DNA of 38,997 bases from a bacterium (GCA_027592325.1 JAQCKO010000010.1:1-38997); one strand, 5' to 3'. Counted from the first letter of the stretch, positions 1-9,717 are shown. A program made the numbers and translations. Notes: a model not told the origin generated them from the letters alone.

Positions 1-920
1 AAGAACAGGACCACGACCGTGATCGGCTCGACCATGGCCGAGATCTGCTCCTTCACGCAGTCTGGCGCGAAGATGATCAGCAGGCATCCGCCGAGTACTG
101 GGTTCACTCCCATCCCAACGATGGCAATCGTCGAGAGCGCCATGATCGCCCACCAAAGCAGCACTGAATCGGCACGAATGATGTGCATGAAGTACTGCAC
201 TGGCTGACCCTTGATTTTAGTGTAATTCCCCCCTTCATCGAGACTAGCTACGAGCTGGACACGATTGGTGTAGGTCCCGCGCTCACCAATCATGTACGAT
301 AAGATCGTGAGCCCACCCCATAAAAAAAGAAGGGTGTAGCTCTCGAATGTCGTGTAGACAAGCGTCATGATCAGAAGACCTGCAACATCGTCTCCGATGC
401 CGAGACCTTCGAGCATGGACCCCTGGGTGTTCCGTTCGGTAGGCGTGCCGCCGGTACGGCTGATCTTCTGCGTCCCTACTGAGAAGGCAACATCGGTCGC
501 CATGGCAGGAATGCTGAGCGCTACGATGGCCAGCCAACTAACGTCCACGTAGCCGCCGAGCTTCGCCATCGTGAAGATGGCCGCTGTGAGTAGCGTCGGT
601 CCGACGACCCCCGCAAGCGTCATCGAGCCGAGCATATACCCCGACCGCTGAAGCTTGCTGATGGACACATGCGTCCCCAGGTGCGCGAAGAAGAACCAGA
701 GCATGCTATCTGCACCATGCTCGAGCAGTTCGACCCACTCATTGCCGTGCAGATGCACGTGCCAGATGTTCTCGATCAGATACCGCAACGGGACGCTGAC
801 CAAGAGCGCCACGAAGATCGACGGCATGTTCCTGTCGATGTTCACCAACCAGGAGCCGTTCGTCCCCCAGTACCGCTCAACCAATTTGCTTTCGGAACTC
901 AAGGGAACCTCCCTCCCCAT
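1..920 (-). CDS. NhaA-like Na+/H+ antiporter, partial (C-terminus runs off the window)
   Basis: Own translation of the minus strand gives ...WFFFAHLGTHVSISKL...IPAMATDVAFSVGTQ...GLGIGDDVAGLLIMTLVYTT..., matching the NhaA pattern (ATDIAF...; DD motif followed by AxxxIxLxYT). ATG at 920; a TTG at 902 behind GGGAGG is an alternative start. Open to the window edge. Confidence 0.7.
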   Translation of the reverse strand, partial: MGREVPLSSESKLVERYWGTNGSWLVNIDRNMPSIFVALLVSVPLRYLIENIWHVHLHGNEWVELLEHGADSMLWFFFAHLGTHVSISKLQRSGYMLGSMTLAGVVGPTLLTAAIFTMAKLGGYVDVSWLAIVALSIPAMATDVAFSVGTQKISRTGGTPTERNTQGSMLEGLGIGDDVAGLLIMTLVYTTFESYTLLFLWGGLTILSYMIGERGTYTNRVQLVASLDEGGNYTKIKGQPVQYFMHIIRADSVLLWWAIMALSTIAIVGMGVNPVLGGCLLIIFAPDCVKEQISAMVEPITVVVLF

Positions 921-990
921 CCTTTATGGACGAGACCGAAAAGAGGTTACGAGAAATGAACGCATTTGTCAATGATATTTTCGATGCGAT

Positions 991-1022
991 TCGTCATTCC
1001 TGCGAAAGCAGGAATCCATCGC
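991..1022 (-). repeat. REP-like palindromic repeat copy
   Basis: tcgtcattcctgcgaaagcaggaatccatcgc. Confidence 0.85.
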
Positions 1023-1190
1023 TTGTCGTTAGTATCTGTCATCTTGAACGAAGGCCAAAGGCCGGAGCTGAAGGATCTTTACATACGTTCCCACCTTCGC
1101 CTTTCAGGCTTCGCATGGGCAAGCGGAATTTACGAACTGACTATGCAGCGTCTGACCTCACACTTCCAACCTCAAACCTACAACTTACTC

Positions 1191-2246
1191 CTACTCATTC
1201 AAATCGAGTTCCGCCAACACCTTCCTCTGCTTTTTGCTCAGCTTTTTGGGCGTGACGACAGTTATAACGACGTATTGGTCGCCTGGGCGTGATCCTCGCA
1301 CGCCTTTACCGCGCATGCGGAGCTTCTCGCCGCTTTGAATTCCGGCCGGGATTTTCAGCTTTGCTTTTCCATCAAGGGTTGGTACTTCAATTTCATCTCC
1401 GAGGGCCGCCTGCGTGAAGCCAATTTTCACCTCCACAAACAAATCATTCCCATGCCGCACGAATTCACGGCTGCGCTCAATATGGACGATGAGATACAAA
1501 TCCCCCGCCTGTCCGCCTTGCACGGCCTCCCCTTCGCCGCGCACACGAATGCGCATCCCATGCTCAACACCAGCCGGAATATCAACACGCAAGGTTTTCT
1601 TTCCGTGTTCAATTCCCGCCCCATCACAATTCGAACAGGCTGTTTCTGGCACCTCCCCGGTTCCATGACAGGTCGAACATGTGACGCGCGTTTGCATATT
1701 TCCAAGCATGGTCCGCTGAACGCGTACCTCAAATCCTTGCCCATGACATGTCCCACACGTTTTCATCGAGCTTCCCGGCTCTGCACCAACACCGCCGCAA
1801 CGATTGCAGTTATTCTGCTTTGTGAGCGAAATTTCTTTCTCGGCGCCAAAAATCGATTCTTTAAAAGTCAGGCTGACGTCAACCTGAATATCTTGCCCGC
1901 GCTGCGTCCGTGTACGTGACCCACCAAAACCACCACCAAAAAAGTCTCCGAACATATCACCAAGGTCGTCAATATTAATCCCCCCAGCGCCAAAGCCTCC
2001 AAACCCAGCTCCGCCACCAGGAAAGCCACCAGCACCATCGAAGGTCTGGCCGTATTGATCATATTGCGCGCGCTTCTGTTCGTCAGAAAGCACCTGATAA
2101 GCCTCGTTGATTTCTTTAAATTTCGCCTCATCACCCGTTTCTTTATCGGGATGATATTGATGCGCCTTCTTTCGAAACGCCTTCTTAATCTCATCCTTCG
2201 AAGCGCCTTTTTCGATTCCTAGTATGTTGTAGTAGTTTTTAGGCAT
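1191..2246 (-). CDS. dnaJ: Chaperone protein DnaJ (type I)
   Basis: J-domain (YYNILGIEKGAS...HPDK), G/F-rich region, four CxxCxGxG-type zinc motifs. Confidence 0.97.
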   Translation of the reverse strand: MPKNYYNILGIEKGASKDEIKKAFRKKAHQYHPDKETGDEAKFKEINEAYQVLSDEQKRAQYDQYGQTFDGAGGFPGGGAGFGGFGAGGINIDDLGDMFGDFFGGGFGGSRTRTQRGQDIQVDVSLTFKESIFGAEKEISLTKQNNCNRCGGVGAEPGSSMKTCGTCHGQGFEVRVQRTMLGNMQTRVTCSTCHGTGEVPETACSNCDGAGIEHGKKTLRVDIPAGVEHGMRIRVRGEGEAVQGGQAGDLYLIVHIERSREFVRHGNDLFVEVKIGFTQAALGDEIEVPTLDGKAKLKIPAGIQSGEKLRMRGKGVRGSRPGDQYVVITVVTPKKLSKKQRKVLAELDLNE

Positions 2247-2310
2247 ATTTTGGTAGCTAGTAGCGGTTAGCTAGTAGCAAGTAGCTGAAGCTTATATCAT
2301 TCGCGTTTTT

Positions 2311-2340
2311 CGTCATACCTGCGAAGGCAGGGATCCATCG
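2311..2340 (-). repeat. REP-like palindromic repeat copy
   Basis: cgtcatacctgcgaaggcagggatccatcg. Confidence 0.85.
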
Positions 2341-2515
2341 TATGTCGACTCGACCTCGTTTTGATGAGTCCCTATCTGGCCTATTTCCACTATTTTCCGA
2401 TCGAACAGATCCTTCACTTCGTTCCCGGCAGAGCCGGGCAGGCAGGAATAAATACATTCTCGAGCGTAGCGAGAGATCTATACGTTCCTAGCAATGACGA
2501 GTTAGACGGCTCAAA

Positions 2516-2704
2516 CTATGATTCATTTACCACCTCCGCTTTGGCATCAACAACCTTTCCAGAATCGATATTCGATCCAGAATTTGATTGAGCCTTGCGG
2601 AAGGCGTCTTGCTGCTTTCGCAGCGCTTTTGTTAATCGCATAATCGCGAATGGAATGGTCGCAATCGCCGCGAGGGCGGAGAAGAAGCGGAGGATTCTTT
2701 TCAT
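2516..2704 (-). CDS. small hypothetical protein (62 aa), one hydrophobic segment
   Basis: MKRILRFFSALAAIATIPFAIMRLTKALRKQQ...; same strand, between dnaK and dnaJ. Confidence 0.45.
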   Translation of the reverse strand: MKRILRFFSALAAIATIPFAIMRLTKALRKQQDAFRKAQSNSGSNIDSGKVVDAKAEVVNES

Positions 2705-2720
2705 ATAGTGATTTTCTATT

Positions 2721-2750
2721 CGATAGATTCCTGCTTTCGCAGGAATGACG
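2721..2750 (+). repeat. REP-like palindromic repeat copy (3' side of the GIY-YIG gene)
   Basis: cgatagattcctgctttcgcaggaatgacg. Confidence 0.9.
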
Positions 2751-2799
2751 CGATCTTATTCGTCACCCCTGGCTTGACCAGGGGTCCAGCGTATTCCAA

Positions 2800-3084
2800 C
2801 TAGATAATTGATTCGTATAAATCTTTCCAGTCAGGATTATCTATTACAATGAGATCGATTTTCCATTTACGCTTCCATTTCTTTATTTGCTTCTCTCTTG
2901 TAATAGCATCTTCCATCGAATGATGAGCCTCGAAGTAAACAAGCTGGTCAACAGAATGTTCTTTTGTGAACCCGTCTACGAGTTTTTGTTTATGCTCCGA
3001 GACTCGTCGTAATAGATCAGACGTCACTCCCACATAAAGTGTACCGTAAGGCTTGCTCGATAGGATGTAGACGCATGGTTGCAT
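2800..3084 (-). CDS. GIY-YIG domain endonuclease (YhbQ/UPF0213-like)
   Basis: [29 protein letters not shown]... [36 protein letters not shown] is diagnostic of the small GIY-YIG family. Confidence 0.93.
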   Translation of the reverse strand: MQPCVYILSSKPYGTLYVGVTSDLLRRVSEHKQKLVDGFTKEHSVDQLVYFEAHHSMEDAITREKQIKKWKRKWKIDLIVIDNPDWKDLYESII

Positions 3085-3085
3085 A

Positions 3086-3115
3086 CGATGGATTCCTGCT
3101 TTCGCAGGAATGACG
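3086..3115 (+). repeat. REP-like palindromic repeat copy (abuts the GIY-YIG start codon)
   Basis: cgatggattcctgctttcgcaggaatgacg. Confidence 0.9.
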
Positions 3116-3116
3116 A

Positions 3117-5021
3117 TTACTCATCACCCTTTTCCTCGTCCTTCACCTCTTCAAAGTCGGCGTCTTTTGCATCAGTTGTCTTTTCATCCGATGCAGAATC
3201 TGATGCCTCCGATCCTGCCGCTTGCTCGGCCTGGTACAGTGCAGCACCGACGTTTTGTGCGACTTCGGAAAGCTCCTCTGAAGCCTTTTTGATCGCCTCA
3301 ATATCGTCTCCATCTTTCACGGCCTTGAGCGCCTCGGTTTTTTCTTCAACCGCCTTTTTATCTTCCTCGCTGATCTTATCGGCATTATCTTTCAGCATTT
3401 TTTCGGTCGTATACACCATGGTATCGGCGACATTCTTCACTTCAATATTCTCACGCTTTTTCTTATCTTCATCAGCATGCGTTTCTGCATCCTTTTTCAT
3501 CTTTTCGACTTCCTCATCGCTCAGCCCTGAAGATGCGGTGATGGTAATCTTCTGTTCCTTTCCAGTTCCCTTGTCTTTCGCCGATACATTCAAGATTCCA
3601 TTCGCATCAATATCAAAACTCACCTCAATTTGCGGCACACCGCGCGGCGCTGGTGGAAGGCCCTGAAGAACGAATTGCCCAAGCAGCTTATTGTCGGCCG
3701 CCATTTCACGCTCTCCCTGATACACCTTAATTTCTACTGACGGCTGGCTGTCGGCAGCTGTCGAGAATACCTGCGATTTTGACGCTGGAATGGTCGTATT
3801 CTTTTCAATCAACTTCGTAAACACACCCCCAAGCGTTTCAAGCCCAAGCGAAAGCGGTGTGACATCAAGAAGCAGAACATCCTTTACATCTCCTTGAAGT
3901 ACACCCGCCTGAACCGCCGCTCCAAGCGCAACAACTTCATCTGGGTTAACACTTGCATTCGGCTTTTTCCCGAAGAATTCTTCCACCTTCTTCTGAATAA
4001 GCGGCATGCGTGTCATCCCACCAACCATGACAATTTCTTCAATGTCCTTTGCAGTAAGCTTTGCATCAGCAAGCGCCTGTTTTACCGGTCCGAAGGTGCG
4101 ATCTACAAGCGGCATCACAAGCTCTTCAAGCTTTGCACGCGTAAGTGTCATCACAAGGTGCTTTGGACCTTCTGCTCCGCTTGAAATGAACGGTTGATTA
4201 ATCTCGGTTTGCTCCGTAGAAGAAAGTTCAATCTTTGCGCGCTCTGCTGCATCTTTTACTCGCTGTAAAGCAAGGGCGTCTTGAGCAAGATCAATTCCTT
4301 CTTGCGCTTTAAACTCTGCAAGAATCCAATCAATAATCGCCCCATCAAAGTCGTCTCCTCCAAGATGCGTATCTCCATGCGTTGCCATAACCTCGACTGT
4401 TCCTTCAGAAACATCGAGAACAGAAACGTCAAACGTTCCTCCACCTAGATCGTAAACAAGAATTTGCTGACCAACGTTTTTATCGAACCCATAAGCAAGT
4501 GCCGCCGCTGTTGGTTCGTTAATAATGCGCCTCACGGTAAGCCCCGCAATTTCTCCTGCATCCTTTGTCGCTTGTCGTTGCGCATCATCAAAATAGGCTG
4601 GTACCGTAATAACAGCTTCTGTTATTGTTTCTCCTAATTTTGCTTCTGCATCTGCCTTTAATTTCTGCAATACCATCGCGCCAACTTCTTGCGGAGTAAG
4701 TTCTTTATCTCCGATTTTTACCGCAACGCCTTCTCCACGTTTTACAATTTGGTAAGGACTTTTTTTCATAATTTCCTGCACCTCTTTGTCTTCAAAACGG
4801 CGACCAAAAAGGCGCTTGATAGAAAAGAGGGTATCGGTTGCATTTGTTACCGCCTGGCGCTTCGCCGGAAGCCCTGCAAGTCGCTCGCCACTTTTTGTTG
4901 CGGCAACCACGGAAGGTGTTGTACGTGCTCCTTCTTTATTTTCAAGTATCTTTGGCTTCCCTCCTTCAATTACGGCCATCGCCGAATTCGTTGTTCCAAG
5001 ATCTATTCCGAGAATTTTCAT
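3117..5021 (-). CDS. dnaK: Chaperone protein DnaK (Hsp70)
   Basis: [21 protein letters not shown]..., [14 protein letters not shown], acidic C-terminal tail; 634 aa. Confidence 0.98.
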   Translation of the reverse strand: MKILGIDLGTTNSAMAVIEGGKPKILENKEGARTTPSVVAATKSGERLAGLPAKRQAVTNATDTLFSIKRLFGRRFEDKEVQEIMKKSPYQIVKRGEGVAVKIGDKELTPQEVGAMVLQKLKADAEAKLGETITEAVITVPAYFDDAQRQATKDAGEIAGLTVRRIINEPTAAALAYGFDKNVGQQILVYDLGGGTFDVSVLDVSEGTVEVMATHGDTHLGGDDFDGAIIDWILAEFKAQEGIDLAQDALALQRVKDAAERAKIELSSTEQTEINQPFISSGAEGPKHLVMTLTRAKLEELVMPLVDRTFGPVKQALADAKLTAKDIEEIVMVGGMTRMPLIQKKVEEFFGKKPNASVNPDEVVALGAAVQAGVLQGDVKDVLLLDVTPLSLGLETLGGVFTKLIEKNTTIPASKSQVFSTAADSQPSVEIKVYQGEREMAADNKLLGQFVLQGLPPAPRGVPQIEVSFDIDANGILNVSAKDKGTGKEQKITITASSGLSDEEVEKMKKDAETHADEDKKKRENIEVKNVADTMVYTTEKMLKDNADKISEEDKKAVEEKTEALKAVKDGDDIEAIKKASEELSEVAQNVGAALYQAEQAAGSEASDSASDEKTTDAKDADFEEVKDEEKGDE

Positions 5022-5057
5022 ATGTATGTTTTATGGGTATTGATGACTTATACAATG

Positions 5058-5588
5058 TTATGCCCCTTTCGCAACAATCACCTTTGCTGGTCTAATGAGA
5101 CGATCGCCGAGTCTCCAGCCGGTAGTGACAAGTTCGAGAATTTCTCCCTCCTTTTTTCCTTCCTCTTCGCGCTCCCCAACTGATTCATGCAAACTTGTAT
5201 CGAATAGCTCACCAACACTCTTTACCTGCTCGATGCCGAGCCCTTCAAATACTTGTTCGAATTGTTTTTGAATAAATGTAACGCCTGATAGCCAATTTTG
5301 CACGGTTGCACTATCAGATTCAGGAGCGAATTTCACCGCCTGATCGAAATTATCCATGACGGGCAAAAGAGATGTAGCGAATTCGATGCGGACCGACTCA
5401 CGCTCACGTGTTTTCTCTGAAGAAAGGTTTCGTTTCAGATTTTCATAATCAGCGAGCGCGCGTTTCCATCCTTGCAAATACTCTTCGCATGTTGCCTCAA
5501 GCGCTTTTTTTGAAAGACGCTTATTCGGTGCTTGTACATTGCTTTGCTCAGTATTTGAGCTTTGCGGTTGTTTTTTGTCCTCACTCAT
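5058..5588 (-). CDS. grpE: Nucleotide exchange factor GrpE
   Basis: [19 protein letters not shown]..., [38 protein letters not shown]; between hrcA and dnaK. Confidence 0.95.
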   Translation of the reverse strand: MSEDKKQPQSSNTEQSNVQAPNKRLSKKALEATCEEYLQGWKRALADYENLKRNLSSEKTRERESVRIEFATSLLPVMDNFDQAVKFAPESDSATVQNWLSGVTFIQKQFEQVFEGLGIEQVKSVGELFDTSLHESVGEREEEGKKEGEILELVTTGWRLGDRLIRPAKVIVAKGA

Positions 5589-6288
5589 AGGATTGTTCTA
5601 ACAATTGTTTTGCTTCAGAGAGTAATTTTATATTCCGGCCATAATCCATTCTGATTGGCCCAACTAGCCCCAAGATTCCATGCGCCCGTTTTGCTGTTGT
5701 GTATTTGATCAGTACCGTTGAAAGATGTGGTCCAAAGGGATTGTCACCGCCTATCCAGACATTCACGTCTTGATCAATTCGCGGGGCAACCGATGCAATC
5801 GTGTCATCGAATGCATCGATAATCGACGATACTTCACGAAGCAAATCAACGGAATCAAATTCTGGTTTTCCGAGCAAATTTGAAATACCGTAGCGACGAT
5901 GAAACCCATCATCGAGCGATAAAAAAGTCGACTCACCCGAAAGCTTGGCTACAATTTTGGCAATTTCATGAACACGCTCTCGTTCATTTGGCTCACGCTT
6001 TGCAATCGCTATCAGCTTCACATGCATGCGCCTTGGCTTTTGCTTTCGACGGACGAATCGATCAAGGTAATACCGATACCCTTCTTCCGTTGGAATACGT
6101 CCAGCGGATGTATGCGGTTGACGCAAAAATCCAAGCTCTTCAAGATGAACCATGTCATTTCGCACCGTCGCTGGTGAGACATGAAGCGCGTACTTTTCTA
6201 CCAAGCGCTTCGAAGAAACCGGCTGTGCCTCGCTGACATAATCCTCAATAATCGCTGATAATATATATTCTTGTCGCTCATTTAACAT
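5581..6288 (-). CDS. hrcA: Heat-inducible transcription repressor HrcA (short form, about 235 aa)
   Basis: [33 protein letters not shown]...[39 protein letters not shown]...; C-term [14 protein letters not shown]. The track start at 6303 is a GTG inside CIRCE; ATG at 6288 is more likely. Confidence 0.94.
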   Translation of the reverse strand: MLNERQEYILSAIIEDYVSEAQPVSSKRLVEKYALHVSPATVRNDMVHLEELGFLRQPHTSAGRIPTEEGYRYYLDRFVRRKQKPRRMHVKLIAIAKREPNERERVHEIAKIVAKLSGESTFLSLDDGFHRRYGISNLLGKPEFDSVDLLREVSSIIDAFDDTIASVAPRIDQDVNVWIGGDNPFGPHLSTVLIKYTTAKRAHGILGLVGPIRMDYGRNIKLLSEAKQLLEQSYE

Positions 6289-6296
6289 AATGAAAA

Positions 6297-6323
6297 CTAG
6301 CACTCATGATTGTAGAGTGCTAG
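6297..6323 (-). promoter_or_regulatory. CIRCE operator (HrcA binding site)
   Basis: CTAGCACTC-N9-GAGTGCTAG, a perfect 9-bp inverted repeat with a 9-nt spacer. Confidence 0.96.
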
Positions 6324-6337
6324 TTTCATTTCGTCAA
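6309..6337 (-). promoter_or_regulatory. Sigma-A-type promoter of the hrcA operon overlapping CIRCE
   Basis: Minus strand TTGACG-17 nt-TACAAT; the -10 sits in the CIRCE spacer. Confidence 0.8.
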
Positions 6338-6342
6338 GAGTG

Positions 6343-7383
6343 TTACGCGGCCTTTAATCCCCCATTAATCTGAGCTTGAATCGCCCGAACGCGATCGGCA
6401 GCTTCCCTACGCTGTTTTTGCGCATCTGCAAAGTCTTCTGGTCGACCGGTTCCATTTTTTATCGCCGAAATTTTTGCGTCAAATTCCGCCATTCTTCGCT
6501 GCATCTTTTTCATTTCATCTACAAGTGCAGCACGATTTTTCTCTTCCATACCAAGCTCAAGTAGGCGCTTCATGACTTCTTTCGCAAGCACACGCCGATG
6601 GTCCGCTTCAGGAAGACGTCTCTTTTCGGTTGCTGTAATCATGGTATAGACCTCATCTTCAGTCATGCCAGCATGTAATCTTTCGCTATACGTATTCACG
6701 ATATAATCTGTCCATTGGTTCCATACCTCTTTATCCGATTCACGGATTTGGAGGATTTCACCCGATGATCCCGCTTTTTCCCGGCGAGCTGTCTCAGCTA
6801 CAGGTCTCGAAGCCATTGTCGGCTCACGATTCGGATCTAATTTCACCCTATCAAGCTGACCAGTGCGCGCCCCACGCTGCGCTGCTAAGTCGACAGTATT
6901 CGATTTTGAGCCAACCGTTCTGTCTGGAGCGTACATTTGCTCTGGCGCGCGTCGATACGGTGTTTCTTTTTCAGCTCTCCTAGATGGCGGAGTATCATTT
7001 GGATCTTCTGGACCACCTGGCTTGGTTGCATCAGGCGTCCATTTTTTTTCCGCGCCACCTCGCTTCGCGGCACGACGGGCATTTTCTTTGGCAAGCGCAA
7101 GAGCATCGACATCCCTTTGCGCCATAAACTCGGCTGTATTTGCTTTACCGTCTCTTGGTTCCTCTTTTTCTTGAAATGGCTTAGGTATTTCTCGAGCTTC
7201 ACCTGGCTTTGGCTTCCTTGGTGATTGTTCTATGACGCCTGCTGGTGTCTTTGATACACGAACCTCTGCTGGTAGTGATGGGCGAGCTTCAGTCGGACGT
7301 CGTTCAGGTCGTACCGCTTTTTCTTCCGGTTTCCCAATGCTTCCTCCATGTTCTGGAGTGAATTTCGGCGCTCTTTCTGACAT
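6343..7383 (-). CDS. hypothetical protein, charged/proline-rich N-terminus and helical C-terminus (346 aa)
   Basis: Long ORF in line with neighbours; contains two similar motifs (KANTAEFMAQRDVDALAL and KSNTVDLAAQRGARTGQL). Confidence 0.75.
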   Translation of the reverse strand: MSERAPKFTPEHGGSIGKPEEKAVRPERRPTEARPSLPAEVRVSKTPAGVIEQSPRKPKPGEAREIPKPFQEKEEPRDGKANTAEFMAQRDVDALALAKENARRAAKRGGAEKKWTPDATKPGGPEDPNDTPPSRRAEKETPYRRAPEQMYAPDRTVGSKSNTVDLAAQRGARTGQLDRVKLDPNREPTMASRPVAETARREKAGSSGEILQIRESDKEVWNQWTDYIVNTYSERLHAGMTEDEVYTMITATEKRRLPEADHRRVLAKEVMKRLLELGMEEKNRAALVDEMKKMQRRMAEFDAKISAIKNGTGRPEDFADAQKQRREAADRVRAIQAQINGGLKAA

Positions 7384-7385
7384 AT

Positions 7386-9062
7386 TTATACGATATTAAA
7401 TTGCTGCTTATCTTTATTCGCTGCCGCTGTCCAGCTTCGCTTTCGGGTCTGCTTTTGGTGCAAAAGTTCGGCGAAGTGAGCGCCACCAAGAATATTCGGC
7501 ACAATCACATAATTCGCACCGGCTTCATAAAGCTGCGCGGCCTCTGGCTTTGTGCGCGCCGTGACGACAACAACTCCTTTGAACTGATGATGCTTCAAAT
7601 AATGAAGTAGGTCTTCGTTTACGGCTGAATCGGGAATCGTAGAAACAACAAGTTTAGCCTTATGTGTACGTAAATACTTTAGCATGTCTTCATTCCCGGC
7701 GTCACCATACTCATGTGGGATATGTTTTTCTTGTAATTCATGAATAACATTCGGATCAATATCCACAACTAAATAATCTCTTTGCTCTTTATGCAAAATT
7801 GGGAGAATCGCTTCCCCAATGCGGTGATAGCCAAAAACAAGAACATCGTATTTTTTACTACATACTGCGTCATCACGTTCACGACCGTTTTCTAACCATG
7901 CAAATGCCCACCGAAAATGATGATAAATTTGTTCATTATATTTGATAAGATAAGTGCTGAGTGTAATAGTTGTGAGTGCGACAAGCGTTGCGAGCGGCAT
8001 GACTCCTTCTGAAATAAACCCAGCAGAAATTCCACCTGCAATCACGATGAAGGAGAACTCACTTACCTGCGCCATCGTGACACCAGTGAGGAATCCTGTG
8101 CGTGGGTGATATCCGAAGAAACGCAAGATCGCGAGTACAATTAAAGGATTCCCGATAAGAATGAACAAGCTGAAAATGATTCCAGGTACCAACGCCTCCC
8201 CAATGCTTCCGATAGACAAATGTGTCCCAAGAACGATGAAGAAAATGATCAAAAAGAAATCACGTAACGGTTGGATTTTCGATTCTATTTCACGCTGATA
8301 GTCCGTCCCAGCTAGGGTGATTCCTGCAAGCAGTGCACCTATTTCAATCCCAAATCCAATAAAATACAACGCTCCTGCAATAGCAAAACACCATCCAATT
8401 GAAACAAGGAACATAAGCTCTTGTGAACGCGCGACGGCATGCATGACTTTTGGCACCACCCAGCGCATAACAACATAGGCCGCCAAAATGACAAAAATGA
8501 CCTTGAGTGTTGATTCAAGAACAATCATGCCAATCTCATCCGCTCCTTGATCACGCATCGCCCCAATGAGGATAAGAATCACCATGGCGGCGATATCTTG
8601 AACGAGTAAAATTCCAACACTCAACCGGCCATAAAATCGTTCCAAATCTTCCTTGTCTGAAAGTAGTTTTACAATAACGATGGTGCTTGAGAACGCAAAA
8701 CCAACGGAAAGGAAAAGCGCCTCCATAATTTCAAAGCCGAGCGCTGTTGCAATCAAAAAGCCGATAATCGACGTGAATATGACCTGCCCCATTCCAGCTA
8801 GTGCAGAAATTGCTCCAACGTCTTTAACGCTTCGCCAATTAAGGTGAAGTCCAACCAAAAAAAGCAGGAAGGCAATTCCTACCTCACTCATAGCGGTGAA
8901 TAATTCAGGAGCAGAAGCGATATTCAATAAGCTTGGACCCACAATGAGTCCGGTTGCAATATACGCGATAATGAGAGGCTGTCGCAGTACATAGGTCACC
9001 ATTGAAAGTAACCCTGCGCCAACAATGATCACGGCTATCTCAATAAAGAGCGAATCAAACAT
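7386..9062 (-). CDS. Kef-type K+/H+ antiporter (CPA2) with C-terminal RCK/TrkA-N domain
   Basis: Multi-TM (LLFLVGLHLNWRSVKDVGA..., GVTMAQVSEFSFIVIA) followed by a Rossmann domain (VLVFGYHRIGEAILPIL...YLVVDIDPNVIHELQ). Confidence 0.93.
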   Translation of the reverse strand: MFDSLFIEIAVIIVGAGLLSMVTYVLRQPLIIAYIATGLIVGPSLLNIASAPELFTAMSEVGIAFLLFLVGLHLNWRSVKDVGAISALAGMGQVIFTSIIGFLIATALGFEIMEALFLSVGFAFSSTIVIVKLLSDKEDLERFYGRLSVGILLVQDIAAMVILILIGAMRDQGADEIGMIVLESTLKVIFVILAAYVVMRWVVPKVMHAVARSQELMFLVSIGWCFAIAGALYFIGFGIEIGALLAGITLAGTDYQREIESKIQPLRDFFLIIFFIVLGTHLSIGSIGEALVPGIIFSLFILIGNPLIVLAILRFFGYHPRTGFLTGVTMAQVSEFSFIVIAGGISAGFISEGVMPLATLVALTTITLSTYLIKYNEQIYHHFRWAFAWLENGRERDDAVCSKKYDVLVFGYHRIGEAILPILHKEQRDYLVVDIDPNVIHELQEKHIPHEYGDAGNEDMLKYLRTHKAKLVVSTIPDSAVNEDLLHYLKHHQFKGVVVVTARTKPEAAQLYEAGANYVIVPNILGGAHFAELLHQKQTRKRSWTAAANKDKQQFNIV

Positions 9063-9063
9063 A

Positions 9064-9387
9064 TTAATGACGGCGACGTTTAGCGGCTTTCATGCGGCCA
9101 ATTAATCGATCGTGTATGAGTTCGCCAATGAGCGAAATCCAGATAAGGACAATTGGAATGGTGAGGATCATGTACACCATGGTGAGGATTTTTGAAGCAT
9201 CATGTGACGGGACAACATCGCCATAACCAACCGTGGTTACTGTTGCTAGCACAAAATACAGGCTATCAATAAAAAGCCACCCTTCAAGCGCCGTGAATGC
9301 GCATGCGCCAATAACGACAAGAACCGCGAGAAGAAACGCTAGCTGCAAAACACGCGGATGAAACACAATTCGAGCAGACCTCCACAT
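9064..9387 (-). CDS. 2-TM potassium ion channel (Ion_trans_2)
   Basis: Selectivity filter TVGYGDVVPSH between two TM helices. ATG at 9387 (MWRSAR) preferred over the track start at 9405. Confidence 0.88.
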   Translation of the reverse strand: MWRSARIVFHPRVLQLAFLLAVLVVIGACAFTALEGWLFIDSLYFVLATVTTVGYGDVVPSHDASKILTMVYMILTIPIVLIWISLIGELIHDRLIGRMKAAKRRRH

Positions 9388-9395
9388 ATGAAAAA

Positions 9396-9425
9396 AGTAT
9401 AGCACGAGTATAAGCGGACTCTCAA
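9396..9425 (-). promoter_or_regulatory. Promoter of the K+ channel / Kef pair
   Basis: Minus strand TTGAGA-18 nt-TATACT; predicted start almost at the ATG (leaderless-like). Confidence 0.55.
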
Positions 9426-9669
9426 CGGACTGGACACGGGTGGCATCGTGTACATCGGCCAGCTCGTCCGGTGCACGGAAGCAGCACTGCTAAAGGTCAG
9501 AAATTTTGGTCGCAGAACCCTCTTGGAGATCGAGAGTTTCGTCGCGCTCCACGACCTGACCTTGGGCATGATCGTCCCTGGCAGTCAGGTCGCGGCGCAT
9601 GCGCATTTCAGACTGCCAGACCGCATGGTGACCTGCATGCGTAGCAGCGGTGTTCGCATCGAACAATAG
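9403..9669 (+). other. RNA polymerase alpha C-terminal-domain-like reading frame, no convincing start codon
   Basis: HEYKRTLNGLDTGGIVYIGQLVRCTEAALLKVRNFGRRTLLEIESFVALHDLTLGM resembles alpha-CTD (RSANCL..IxxIGDLVxRTExELLKxxNxGxKSLxEIxxxLxxxGLxLGM). The track ORF starts at GTG 9448, inside the domain; the frame is closed by TAG at 9400-9402. Confidence 0.65.
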
Positions 9670-9690
9670 TTGGGCGCGGACCAACTCTTG

Positions 9691-9717
9691 ACCCGGGCCA
9701 ATCCCCTGGGTTTTTCT
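9691..9717 (+). terminator. Rho-independent terminator
   Basis: ACCCGGG-ccaatcc-CCTGGGT followed by TTTTTCTT. Confidence 0.7.

Noticed and set aside
3079-3666. 195-aa plus-strand ORF rich in Ser/Phe
   Set aside because: Antisense shadow of the dnaK C-terminus; low-complexity composition expected from reversed acidic codons.
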